Positions 1-10,220 of a stretch of DNA of 64,000 nt are shown here, piece after piece. The notes beneath the pieces are model-generated. The model searched no databases, was not told the DNA's origin, and worked only from the letters and a program-made list of their open reading frames with translations. The first letter of the stretch is position 1. Each line of letters opens with the position of its first letter. The DNA is from Gnetum montanum (taxonomy: Eukaryota > Streptophyta > Gnetopsida > Gnetales > Gnetaceae), in NCBI GenBank assembly GCA_015680685.1, contig MNCI01033682.1, forward strand, positions 158,181 to 222,180. The letters run 5' to 3'. The position numbers and the translations under genes were made by a program.

Positions 1-691
1 ATTGAATTGGAATAGCTTTATTGCAAAGTGTTTTCTTGTGTTAATTGATCTTGTTTAAATATTGAGATTTCACACAAATATGCTTTCTTGTCTTTTTTCT
101 TTCTAAGTTCATTGAATCTCGCTTTATTTCTAGTTTTCTTTTGGAACTTTTTCTCTAGGGAAAATTAGGAGTAAATTGGTAGAATTGTGCTCAAACGTTT
201 TTGCAAAATTTTATTTGTTACAAGTAGTGGACTATAGGGACTATATAAACTAAGTGATTGGATAAAATAGGAACCTTTAGCAACTCACAGTATTTGACAA
301 AGTTAGTTGAATTTCGTTTATGATAGCCAATTATAATTTCATACACAACCCAACCATTTCAACATTCATAATAGCAAACACATACTCACGATTAGTTCAT
401 TTCATAACTGTTGAGTCTATTTGGAGATATTTGGGCCTTGGTGTTGCCAGAGACCAACAAGCACCTAATACCTGTTTGAAGAACACCTTTGATCTGGTGA
501 CTTCCCAAGGTCACGAGACCTAGAGGCTCCCCAGCATTGGCAGTTTGGTCCTAAACGATCACCAACAATTCTTTTAGCACTAGAAGGAGGGTTGAAAATT
601 TGTCCTCTACATTCATAAGCCTAATAGTCCTAGCACACCAATAGTTCTTTATTGCTAGTAAGGCTTATAAATTAGATACTATTTTCAATTC
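1..691. other. Unassigned flank, probably leader of the outer Ty3-type element
   Basis: AT-rich sequence with no credible reading frame. It lies directly upstream of a gag-like frame that starts near 692, so it is probably the leader or LTR remnant of the same outer retroelement. No terminal repeat partner or primer binding site was recognised. A 67-codon open frame at 320-523 resembles no known family and is treated as chance. Confidence 0.3.
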
Positions 692-1033
692 ATGACCAAA
701 TAGACAGATAATTTGGAAGATTTCAAAGGTTCCAAAGAAATTCTTGATTATAAGATTGATTATTCATTAGAAGAAGAATAGAAGAAGGTTCTTGAGTTTG
801 GAACAAGTAGTGGAGTAAAGACCAAAAAGATAAGAAGATCACCTCTTCTGTCTAGTTTACTAATTTATAAGAGAAAGTCAAAGAAGTATAACAGTTCAAC
901 AATCAAAAGAAATTCTAATAGAATGGCAAATCCTTGGCAAAGAGTTATACCATTAGGATTTCCAAAATGCAATGATATTTCTACAGTAGTTTACAAATAT
1001 TTGCCTGAGCCTTTTATTCCTAGAAAAGGTTAC
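692..1033 (+). pseudogene. Outer Ty3-type element: N-terminal part of gag, interrupted
   Basis: From ATG at 692 one frame runs to the insertion point of the younger LTR element and contains two in-frame TAG stops (701-703 and near 778). The protein is Lys/Ser-rich, then contains a segment ending PRKGYLA. The same frame resumes after the younger element at 9312 with EEYIHLFELTLAY, which reads as the Retrotrans_gag domain of a Ty3/gypsy element. What is seen is frame continuity across the 8.3-kb insertion; the family assignment rests on the character of the downstream half. Confidence 0.6.
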
Positions 1034-1038
1034 TTAGC
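1034..1038. repeat. Target site duplication TTAGC, left copy
   Basis: TTAGC sits immediately before the TGATGAGT start of the 5' LTR and recurs immediately after the 3' LTR at 9306-9310. Five bases is the usual duplication length for Ty3 and copia elements. Confidence 0.9.
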
Positions 1039-1062
1039 TGATGAGTCATCATTTAGGCAACC

Positions 1063-1096
1063 GCGATATCGCAGCCTATCTCCTCATCTATAAATA
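1063..1096 (+). promoter_or_regulatory. LTR promoter module: GATATCG palindrome plus TATA box
   Basis: The palindrome GCGATATCGC (1063-1072) is followed 16 bp later by TATAAATA (1089-1096). The same order is seen in the 3' LTR (8517-8536, then 8555-8562), inside the element (5012-5029, then 5045-5052) and in a related LTR near 22549-22600. This is a plausible core promoter with an upstream operator-like site; function is inferred. Confidence 0.55.
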
Positions 1097-1549
1097 AGAG
1101 GTAGACAGTTCCAATAGGGAGTTAATCAGTTTTAGTTAAGTTTTAGTTCTTGTTTTTCTCTCAACCCTTTTCCTCCCAGTGTATGCTCGTAGTGTGGTGA
1201 TTGTAATTGTATGGAACCTTTATTTGAGTGTGACGTACTTGGACACGCACATGACTGGCAATAAAGATCGAGATTACTTCATCATTGTAGCATTCACTTA
1301 GCTTAATCATTTAATTAATTGTTATTTACTACTTTCTTAGTTAATATCTTCTCACCTTGAACTCCTGTTAAACGCTGAATGAGTACGACTTGATTACGAG
1401 CATTTAAGTGTGACTACTTGGTAACCCAGTAGCGTACCTAGGATTTGCGCTTGGTAATCCCAGTGGTAGTTATGCACGAAGTCCAAGATGTATACGGATG
1501 ATCAAGGAACGGGTGCTCATCGCACTTAGGATAGCTTAAATTCTCGCTC

Positions 1550-1551
<2 letters not shown>

Positions 1552-1592
<41 letters not shown>

Positions 1593-1594
1593 NN
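1552..1594. repeat. CT microsatellite ending in two undetermined bases
   Basis: About 20 CT units inside the 5' LTR, ending in nn at 1593-1594. The 3' LTR has the shorter equivalent near 9021-9050. The undetermined bases suggest the repeat length was not resolved in assembly. Confidence 0.9.
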
Positions 1595-1859
1595 CCCTTC
1601 TCTCTTAGCTTAGCTTACTTAATACTATCTCCCATAGCCCTCAGGAGTAGCATTAGCATAGAAACACATCATACACCTCACTTTGGACTAAACCATACGT
1701 GACAAAATTAATACTTGTCCAGATGGGAAGACAACGAACTGTGACCTAAGGCTAACTTTCTAGATGCCACAACTAATCCGTCTGTGGAGTTTGACCGAAT
1801 CACACGTGTAACACTCGTATTTGTATGGTTGAGTGTAGGGGTACCTCGCCACTCATCAT

Positions 1860-1877
1860 TGGCACCGTTGCCGGGGA
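1860..1877 (+). promoter_or_regulatory. Primer binding site, tRNA-Asp type
   Basis: TGGCACCGTTGCCGGGGA begins two bases after the 5' LTR. It complements the 3' end of plant tRNA-Asp at 17 of 18 positions (expected TGGCGCC at the start). tRNA-Asp priming is typical of the Athila/Tat lineage of Ty3 elements, which sets the lineage despite the absence of pol. Confidence 0.85.
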
Positions 1878-1998
1878 CGGTGCTAGTTATCTAGATTAGT
1901 TACATCATACAAGGTCGCTATATAGGACTTAACGATATATCTTTTAGAAAGAAGTAATTATAAAAGTCACATACAAATTCACACACAATTGCACAACC

Positions 1999-2127
1999 AT
2001 GCCTCTCCTACAAGACGATAATAATGCCACACCTAGTGAGGAAATTCATTGGAGAACCAACGAATTATATGACAATGAAGATTGGAGTATGCAACCTGAA
2101 GTGGGGGTTTCTTATAAACATAAATGA
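1999..2127 (+). pseudogene. Start of the inner element's gag (short frame before the gap)
   Basis: An ATG at 1999 opens a 42-codon frame rich in acidic residues and Trp (MPLLQDDNNATPSEE), ending in TGA at 2125-2127. It lies 121 bp downstream of the primer binding site, where gag normally begins. Reading is lost in the gap at 2165-2720. It may be the broken start of gag; no domain can be shown. Confidence 0.4.
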
Positions 2128-2164
2128 AAGTAACGTCATCCCAACACATGAAAGCATAACTTAC

Positions 2165-2720
2165 NNNNNNNNNNNNNNNNNNNNNNNNNNNNNNNNNNNN
2201 NNNNNNNNNNNNNNNNNNNNNNNNNNNNNNNNNNNNNNNNNNNNNNNNNNNNNNNNNNNNNNNNNNNNNNNNNNNNNNNNNNNNNNNNNNNNNNNNNNNN
2301 NNNNNNNNNNNNNNNNNNNNNNNNNNNNNNNNNNNNNNNNNNNNNNNNNNNNNNNNNNNNNNNNNNNNNNNNNNNNNNNNNNNNNNNNNNNNNNNNNNNN
2401 NNNNNNNNNNNNNNNNNNNNNNNNNNNNNNNNNNNNNNNNNNNNNNNNNNNNNNNNNNNNNNNNNNNNNNNNNNNNNNNNNNNNNNNNNNNNNNNNNNNN
2501 NNNNNNNNNNNNNNNNNNNNNNNNNNNNNNNNNNNNNNNNNNNNNNNNNNNNNNNNNNNNNNNNNNNNNNNNNNNNNNNNNNNNNNNNNNNNNNNNNNNN
2601 NNNNNNNNNNNNNNNNNNNNNNNNNNNNNNNNNNNNNNNNNNNNNNNNNNNNNNNNNNNNNNNNNNNNNNNNNNNNNNNNNNNNNNNNNNNNNNNNNNNN
2701 NNNNNNNNNNNNNNNNNNNN
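2165..2720. other. Assembly gap (556 undetermined bases)
   Basis: A run of n inside the inner LTR element, in the middle of its gag region. Open frames spanning it are artefacts of translating n. Confidence 0.99.
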
Positions 2721-2722
2721 TT

Positions 2723-3634
2723 GCCAATCATACATATGAATGCAACATCTGCCTGTACAATCACCCCAAGGGTCAATGCCCAATTTTGTTACATTTATAT
2801 GAGCATTGGGGAAACACGTTACATCTAGAGTTCGTACAGAGATACTGTGTTCAATCACAGTGGCAACAATCCCAGTCGTGGGGGAAGCCAACCCTAAACT
2901 AGAGACACCCTTCATATCATCCAAATCCAAATGCTTATCTAGTTCAACATCCTGTTTCCCCAGCTGGGTCAACATACTCTACCTCATCGCATTATTATTC
3001 TTCTCAATACTATTAGCCCATGTCCTCAACACAACCACTGCCTTTTGCACCTTACACTTCTCCTAATTTTCAACATTCTCATCCTTTCCCTCCTTCGACA
3101 TCGCCACCAACTGTTCCTAAGGTGTCTACACCATAGCAACAACCTCCGAATGTTACTTGTGCTATTATTGCCAACAGCAGTGAGAGACCTCAGCAACATC
3201 GAAGGCGTCCCTTCTTTAGAAACAACCCTAGGAAGGGACAACACAATTCCAAGGCCACTGCATCCTCCAACTCAGCATAAGTCCAGCCCTGTGGTGCACC
3301 CTTATCTTCGAACCCAACGCCTCGTGTTACTTCATCAAGGCCACCAATCAACACTCCAACAACCATACGGCCCAATGAACACAGCCATGGGAGGGAACGT
3401 CTTGATCCTTGCATACCATTTAACGGTCCCAATTATAATAGTGGGTCAACTCTTTATCTAGGAACCACATCTCATAAATTGCCCCACTATGCTTACTATA
3501 ATCAAGTGTGTGAACCCCAATGGGGTAAGTATGACCAAGTTCCGATATTTCCAACATGCAGGGATCCTCATTTTTCAACTATTAATCCTTGCCATGCTCA
3601 AATGTTTAGTTATGGGGGATATCGCCCATTCTAG
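2723..3634 (+). pseudogene. Inner element: gag C-terminal remnant with zinc knuckle and Pro/Ser-rich tail
   Basis: Frame 2 runs from the gap to TAG at 3632-3634 with four internal stops, all TAG or TAA. At 2741-2779 it encodes CNICLYNHPKGQC, a C-x2-C-x3-H-x4-C knuckle. That spacing is the variant seen in Athila/Tat gag proteins. It is followed by a long Pro, Ser, Tyr and His-rich tail ending GGYRPF. The lack of frameshifts over about 900 bp, against several stops, points to decay by substitution. Confidence 0.6.
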
Positions 3635-5535
3635 TAACAAGCAGGATTAATAACCACTTTTTATTTTCTTCAATTTTACAACTTTTTGTTTTCCAGTTTT
3701 TCATTTTTTTCAATTTATTGTTTTATCTTTCTATCTTTTTGTCTTTGTACGTTTTTATAAGTAATCTCATCTACGAATAAAACACTCATGTGGCTCGTTG
3801 GTTGAGGTGTGTTCTATGTTATCAAGTCTTGAGTGATCAATTATGTGGATAGTGAACCTGTTACACCCACTCATCCATTCTACAAATAAGAGGTTCTGTT
3901 TGAGGGTACAGTGATATTCTTGACATTTTTTAAAAAAACTTAAAATTAATTTTGTGTTCATTGTCTATGATTAGGGTGGACCAAGAGGGAATGATTAGGG
4001 TGTGACATCAAGGAGACTTGCGGATTCTCTTTGATGATGTCTATGGGAGTTATCATGCAACATAGTTGTACTAAGATCCTTGTAGATCTAACGCAAAATG
4101 GAAGTAAGAGTAATCAAAAGGCACTCAAAAATCCAATGTTGTTCTAGGGGGTCCCACTGGAAAGACATGCACCCATGGCTGAAGGTTTGCGGCTTCTCTA
4201 GATTCAGCAATTAAAAAAAAAACAAACAAAGGAAGTGCCACAAAAAAAAAATAACTCCTCCCTTGAACAAAATGCCAAGTGATTGTATGCCTTGTTGTTA
4301 TGGTACTCTCATAGTTTCTCATCATGGGATGAAACGATGCGATGTCATTGATTAGAGGAATGGACTTGGTCCTGATCTTGGAACAATAGGTTAATGACAC
4401 CTTAATCATGCTTTACACGCAGGATTCATTGTGCCTTGGATCAGTTATCTCATGTCCCAATCTCTACAATCCTTTCTATACTCCATCTCATCTTGTTGTC
4501 CATGTAATTGTAACTCGTGTCTTGTATAGCGTTGGATTCTTACCTCATCCCGGTGATATTTACATGTGTGTGTTTTGTGGAATTAGTGCAGATTATAATT
4601 AACCCTTCTAATGCCCATAAACACTTTTAAGTGTGGTTACACAAGGGCTTTATAGGTTGAACGTGCTTTGGGAAGGACCCACTTGTATAATCCTTTGTAA
4701 TTTTCACTTATGACACAGCTCACATACACCATTTCTTACTCTCAGCCTATTTTTCATAACATTCTTTCCCTATCATTATTCTCCCTCCAAATCAACGTTC
4801 CGATAAACCATCACATAACCTTTTTCTCCCATCCAAGGTCCTTAATTGATAAAATCCACATCATCGTAATTATTGGTGCCTTTCAAATTAATTAAATTAC
4901 CCTAGAAACCTTTAACATGTGCCACATGTCCTTGCTTTTACATCCTAATTTCTAAAAAAAAACCCTAAAAATTCGGTATTTTCCCTTAGGCCTAAACATC
5001 GTTAGGCTGCAATATCGCGTACACGATATCGCGTCCCTATAACTTATATATAGGCAACCCACCCCCCGCAACACTTAGCATCATTTTTCACAAATCATGC
5101 AGGGGAGTTTTTTGAATTTTTCTCTACGACTTGCGAGTATGACACCCTTGCTTTTCTACCTATATCTCGCTTACTGGTACTCTAATTTTAATTTCGTCTG
5201 AACCTGCTTGAACTCGGAGTGTTCAGCTTAGTCGTGGGGGAGGGACATACACCGAATAGTGCATAAATTTTTTGGAATTTTTCATCTCCCAAAGGACATT
5301 ATCAAGGGTAATTAGTTGTAAAATTAAGAATAAAATGTGTCAAAAAACAATTTCATCCCCTTAGGTACATCGGGAAACTAAAATTGGAAACCACCTAAGT
5401 AAAAAGGATCCACTATTATAATCTTTTGGGAAACATCACACGAAGATAAAATAAATTAATTAATTAAGGCAAGTAGTAAGGTATAACTTAACTTCAAAAA
5501 CAACCGTACTAACGCTTGGCCCCGTGTGCTTGCAG
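3635..5535. other. Non-coding internal spacer of the inner element, with internal promoter-like site
   Basis: About 1.9 kb without a credible frame occupies the place where pol is expected. At 5012-5052 it repeats the LTR promoter layout: a near-palindrome ATATCGCGTACACGATAT and then TATATATA at 5045-5052. This is about 490 bp upstream of the accessory ORF. A purine-rich stretch GTGGGGGAGGG near 5234-5246 resembles a polypurine tract. A splice-acceptor-like TTGCAG immediately precedes the ATG at 5536. Confidence 0.5.
5012..5052 (+). promoter_or_regulatory. Internal promoter-like module (palindrome plus TATATATA)
   Basis: ATATCGCGTACACGATAT (5012-5029) differs slightly from the perfect LTR palindrome and is followed by TATATATA (5045-5052). 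The position upstream of the only long ORF suggests a second promoter or an old internal LTR fragment. Function is inferred from layout only. Confidence 0.4.
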
Positions 5536-8325
5536 ATGGCCCCAAAATGTGGACAATAAGAAGGTGATACTCAAGGTGAAAGTAAACGACCTAGGAGAGG
5601 TGAGGAACAAGTCCCTGTTGGACAACATGCAGAACAGGAGGAACAATCATTTAGCATTCATCAAGAGGACCCTCCTACTGTACAGTTCGGGCAGGCAGAA
5701 AGAGGAGCTGCTGCAACGCCTAAATAGGGACAACATCTCACATTGCCCCAAGATTGTGTTCAGCCTATCCACGAAAGGTTCACATTCACTACAGTGATTG
5801 TGGAATTAAAATTTGAATCTTTTGCAGAGTTCGCTCCTAAGGCTATTAGAGATCACCTCAAAGGGTCTCCCTTATGGCCTACCCTCTCTAAAAGCGGTGT
5901 CTGGTACCTAGGGGAGACATACCAATTCTGGCACAACAGAGAACAAGGCACCACTGTTAATATTTGTGGTGTGACAGTCGATTTCTCTGCACAGGCCATT
6001 TTGGAAGTGTTAAACCTTCCGAATACAGGGCCCAAGGTTGCTTAGTTATCCACCTGTTCAGACCCCGATGTGCGATGACTTTGGTTGGAAAGGGCATATG
6101 GCAGGGATAAGACATTTGGAGAATTGACAATGGAAGAGAGGATCTACTTCAAAATCGGAACGTATCACCTCTTCCCCATGAAGGGCTTAAAAATAATTTC
6201 AACATATGCGGCAAGAGGATGTGCAGTGCTGATGGGAAAGGTTAATGCTAACCTGCCTCATCTATACTTAACAGAGATCCTGAGGTGGTTTGAGGAATGG
6301 AAGACAGGGAAGCTTGCCTTACCCTTCCCTTGTCTTATCAGGAAGTTGTGCCAACATGCTGGTATCAGAGGATATACTAATGATGTCCTCCGAAAAGCCC
6401 AAAATGCTTCATATGCTGAACTGTTAAAGCCACCAGCCACAAGAAAAATCACTGGTGAGACGCTCGGACCAGAACAAGAAGAAGAACAAACAACTGAACC
6501 AACTGCAACTCAACTTGCAAGACCCAGCCAATTTCCAAGTACAAGACCTAGCCAATAACAGGAAGCAAGGCTTAGCACGAGCCAGGTGCAACCACCACTG
6601 CCGCAAGACTACAGACCGTTGATGAGCCATCTCAGGGCCATCGCTGAGACGGTCAGTTGGGGAAGTCGTGATGATGCAAATCTCTTCCGCATCATTGACG
6701 ATGCCATATAGCCCACAGTTTCTTTGGATTGTACAAGGGGTGAAGTGTCTATTCATACAAGAGGAGAGGAAAGTACTTGGTCACAATAGATCTTAGGAAA
6801 CACAACATCTTTCCAAGTGCAATTAGAAACTAGTGAAGGGGCCACTGTGGTGGTCATGCAACACCAGGATGCCGCGGGAGCCGCAGAAGTGATCGCAAAC
6901 CACATTAAAGAATCATTCAATGTACCTGTTGTACCACCGGCAAATCTCACGGGAGCACAGGATGCTCAAACTTTGGCCGGAACCTCAATGACTCCTGCAG
7001 AACATGAAGATGCACTTGATCGATTGCTACAAATAGGAAAAATAATGACGTCCCTGTTTGACATACCTTAAGATGTTACGGCAATTCAATCAGACCTCAT
7101 TTCCACCAAGGGGAAGTTGGTCTTAATAGAAGTGAGGGCTGAGCATGCTGAAGCAGAGGTGCAGAAATTATAAGAGCAGCTCGTGGCCATACAAGCAGCA
7201 CAATGGGACCCTTTGCAATTTGTTCTCGTAGACCAGCTAGACAATTTCAAAATTGAGAAACTAACCAAGCTACTAACGGAAAATAAAAAGGTGGCTGAAG
7301 AAAAAGAGAAGGTTGTTTGGGATGCCTCCGCAACACAAGTGCAAACTCATACGCATATGAAGGCACTCAAAGCCTTACAGGAAGAAAACAAGCAGCTTGT
7401 TGCTGACAACCTTCGGTTGACCGCTGTGGAGAAGCAAAAGAATGTTCTCGAAGAACATTTCCATCAGTTACGAGAACAATTCATCCGAGTCAACCAAGAC
7501 ATGAGTCGTTTAGCCAGGGAGAATCAAACCCTCTCAATGGAGGAGGTATGTGCAATCTGTCAAAAGAAAGCTATCGAAATAAGCACGTGGCAAAATGAGG
7601 CTAAACGGCATGAAAAGCTAAAGGAGCACTTTCGAGACCAGGTGGGGATGTACAAACAGATCCTTGAGAAGGAGATCCATATGGCCAAGGCCCACATCAA
7701 CACTATCAGTACTCAACACATAGACTAGCAGACCATATTGGACACATATGCATTTGCCCACTAGGTGAAAGTTAAGAACCAGGATCTGCAGATCCAAGAT
7801 CTTACAGAATAGATGGAGTTGGCAAACTTACGGTATGCCAATCTTGCCATGTTAACAGCAGGATGCCCAAGAACATAGCTTGAGCAACAGGTAGCTACCA
7901 CCTACATCAAATATGAAACAGAATTTGCAGAACACGAGAAGATATTGCAAAAACTGGAGATTGCAAATTCTGAACTTGAGGTGGTGAAGGCAAGCTACCA
8001 AGGCCAAAAAGGTGTCGCAACAGATTTAGCTCAACAGCTTGTGGATTTCCAAGAATACAGAGACAAAGCTAGAGCCTATGAGGAGGAACAATGGGTATTT
8101 GTGGCTTGGTATGTCAAGGCCAATCAAATGTTTCTGCAACTACTCTGCCCATGGGAGGTGCCAACTCCATCAAACATCGGAACATTAGCATGGACAACAC
8201 AAGACCCCTGGACCGAGGAGGAGAAACTCCAAGCCATACTTCAACGCCATCAAGTCTCAAAACCTAGAGCACAAGACAAAGGGAAAGCGCCTATGGAGGA
8301 GCCACCACCACCAGGAACTACATGA
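5536..8325 (+). pseudogene. Accessory ORF: PF20167-like plant transposon protein domain plus long coiled coil, 13 premature stops
   Basis: One frame runs from ATG 5536 to TGA 8323-8325 (929 codons) without any frameshift. The N-terminal 70 residues are Glu/Gln-rich. About residues 80-300 fit the putative plant transposon protein domain, with VDFSAQAILEVLNLP, a short block ending YHLFPM and LPFPCLIRKLCQHAGI as the clearest blocks. After a Pro/Thr/Gln-rich linker, roughly residues 500-830 are heptad-type coiled coil (many Leu, Glu, Gln, Lys), then a Pro-rich end. In-frame stops are TAA 5557, TAG 5725, TAG 6043, TGA 6076, TAA 6556, TAG 6709, TAG 6787, TAA 7069, TAA 7171, TAG 7726, TAG 7762, TAG 7810 and TAG 7876. 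Each can come from CAA, CAG or CGA by one C-to-T change. Its place before the 3' LTR matches the extra ORF of Athila/Tat relatives. The role is unknown. Confidence 0.75.
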
Positions 8326-8478
8326 GTTCCACCAATTTTGTAGTTGTAGAATTTTCTTTGTGTTGTATCTCAATTTTGTTTTCATTCCACACTGCAACAT
8401 AAATCCATTTTCACCATCCAATAATCCCATACCTATCCACTATGTAATCATTGTAACTCAAGGACGAGTTTTCATTCA

Positions 8479-8490
8479 GTCGTGGGGATA
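8479..8490 (+). promoter_or_regulatory. Polypurine tract region before the 3' LTR
   Basis: GTCGTGGGGATA directly precedes TGATGAGT of the 3' LTR. The same context (ATGAAAACTTGTCC and a C-run on the opposite strand) borders the related minus-strand LTR at the right edge, so this junction is conserved in the family. It is short and not purely purine. Confidence 0.55.
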
Positions 8491-9021
8491 TGATGAGTCA
8501 TCATTTAGGCAACCACGATATCGCGTACGCGATATCACAACTTGTCTCCTCATCTATAAGTAAGAGGTAGACAGTTCTGATAGAAAGGAGTTAATCAATT
8601 TTAGTTAAGTTTTAGTTCTTGTTTTTCTCTCAACCCTTTTCCTCCCAGTGTATGCCCACAGTGTGGTGATTGTAATTGTACGAAACCTTTATTCGAGTGT
8701 GACGTAGTTGGACACGCACATGACTGGCAATAAAGATCGAGATTACTTCATCATTGCAACATTCACTTAGCTTAATCATTTAATTAATTGTTATTTACTA
8801 TTTTCTTAGTTAATATCTTCTCACCCTGAACTCCTGTTAAACGCGGAATGAGTACGACTTGATTACGAGCATTTAAGTGTGACTACTTGGTAACCCAGTA
8901 GCGTACCTAGGATCTGCGCTTGGTAATCCCAGTGGTAGTCGTGCACGAAGTTTAAGATGTGTACAGATGATCAAGGAACGGATGCTCATTGCACTTAGGC
9001 TAGCTTAGATTCTCACTCACC

Positions 9022-9052
<31 letters not shown>

Positions 9053-9305
9053 TCTCTTAGATTAGTTAATATTATCTTCCATTGCCCTCAAGAGTAGCAT
9101 TAGCGTAGAAACACATCATACACCTCACTTTGGACTAAACCATATGTGACAAAGTTAATACTAGTCTATATGGGAGGACAACGAACTATGACCTAAGGCT
9201 AATTGTCTAGATGCCACAACTAGTTCGTCTGCGGAGTTTGACAAGATCGCGTGTGTAACGCTCGTATTCGTATGGTTGAGTGTAGGGGTACCTTGCCACT
9301 CATGA
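8491..9305 (+). repeat. 3' LTR
   Basis: 815 bp aligned with 1039-1858. It begins TGATGAGT and ends ACTCATGA (last bases altered from CA to GA). It holds a perfect 20-nt palindrome at 8517-8536, a TATA-like TATAAGTA at 8555-8562, an AATAAA at 8729-8734 and a shorter CT tract near 9021-9050. Confidence 0.92.
8517..8536. repeat. Perfect 20-nt palindrome GATATCGCGTACGCGATATC
   Basis: The sequence equals its own reverse complement. The 5' LTR keeps only a 10-nt core. Related LTRs at 22464 and at the right edge carry variants of the same GATATCG theme upstream of their TATA boxes. Confidence 0.9.
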
Positions 9306-9310
9306 TTAGC
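9306..9310. repeat. Target site duplication TTAGC, right copy
   Basis: Identical to 1034-1038 and directly abuts the end of the 3' LTR. Confidence 0.9.
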
Positions 9311-10220
9311 TGAAGAATACATTCATCTATTTGAGTTAACCTTAGCTTATGTAAATGCTTAACATCAAGATCAAGCTTGTAGATTATTTGTGGCAAATTT
9401 AAAAATATGGCTCAAATTTGGTACTCAAACTTACCAAGTAACAATATTACAAGTTGGGATGATATGAAGAATTTTTTTTTTTGCCTAGTTTAACAATCAA
9501 TTGGATCAACAACAACTGTATTGTGGGCTAATCCAAGCTAAGCAAGGGGTTAAAGAGTCAATTAGAGATTTCACTATTAAATTTCAACGAATTTGTGGGC
9601 TCTTTTAGAGACAATATAAACTATCAAATGAAATGCTTAGAGATACTTATCTTAAGACTATGAATCCCAATGTTTCAATCTAGTTCAGGAGAACTCCAAA
9701 TTTGATAACATTGAATAACTACTTTGGTGAAGCTATATAGTTAGAAAAATAATTAAACTTGAATCATGAAAAGATTATCACAACTCAAAAAAGAGAAGAG
9801 AAAATGATGATTCCTATGCAATATTTTACTCAACTTAAAGCATTACTAGGTCCATCTCGTGTTAAGACAGAGCAAGAGTTAGTAAGCAGAGAATCTAAAA
9901 AAGTACAATTAATAAGAGACTTGTCCAATAGAGTAGTGAAACTAGAAAAAGCTTTGGCAAAAGTTAAAATCAAGAAAGAAAAGAAAAGTAGAAAACATAA
10001 GCATCAAGATACTAAGTTAGGAGAAGATAAGGATGAAAGTGATCTTGTTATGTTTAACTTCCTTGATATTGAATCAGATAATGAGCTATCTAATGTTCAT
10101 TATGCAAGCAAATCTTCTAATAGTGGATCTAGTGATACCTCTACCATGTCAAGTTCTGAAGAGGATATATCATCAGATGAAGAGTGTAATAACAATGAAG
10201 AAAATGGATATAATCTATGA
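9311..10220 (+). pseudogene. Outer Ty3-type element: gag, C-terminal part
   Basis: The frame left at 1038 resumes at 9312. It shows features of a Ty3 gag capsid: an SWDDM block, a run of Gln around LDQQQLYCGL, and TIKFQRICGL. A poly(T) run near 9472-9481 shifts the frame, and several TAG stops follow. From 9759 a 153-codon open stretch is Lys-rich, then strongly acidic and Ser-rich (DIESDNELSN, SSSEEDISSDEE). The acidic end is unlike a zinc knuckle, which was not found. The pieces together are an old, inactive gag. Confidence 0.65.

Larger units (their letters stand above)
1039..1858 (+). repeat. 5' LTR
   Basis: 820 bp, starting TGATGAGT and ending ACTCATCA, an 8-bp inverted terminal pair. 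It aligns along its length with 8491-9305. It contains a GCGATATCGC palindrome at 1063-1072, a TATAAATA box at 1089-1096, an AATAAA at 1260-1265 and a CT microsatellite at 1552-1592. Differences from the 3' LTR include loss of about 10 bp in the palindrome and scattered transitions, so the insertion is not recent. Confidence 0.92.
1039..9305 (+). mobile_element. Complete non-autonomous LTR retrotransposon (Athila/Tat-like primer site, no pol)
   Basis: The element has a 5' LTR (1039-1858), a primer binding site (1860-1877), a gag remnant (1999-3634, partly in an assembly gap), about 1.9 kb of non-coding spacer, a 929-codon accessory frame (5536-8325), a purine tract, and a 3' LTR (8491-9305) flanked by the TTAGC duplication. 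No protease, reverse transcriptase, RNase H or integrase motif is visible. The hidden 556 bp cannot hold a pol gene. It would therefore depend on enzymes from another element. It sits inside the gag of an older Ty3-type element. Confidence 0.88.

Noticed and set aside
2024-2975. Long open frames on both strands across 2024-2975
   Set aside because: They are open only because the 556-base run of n has no stop codons.
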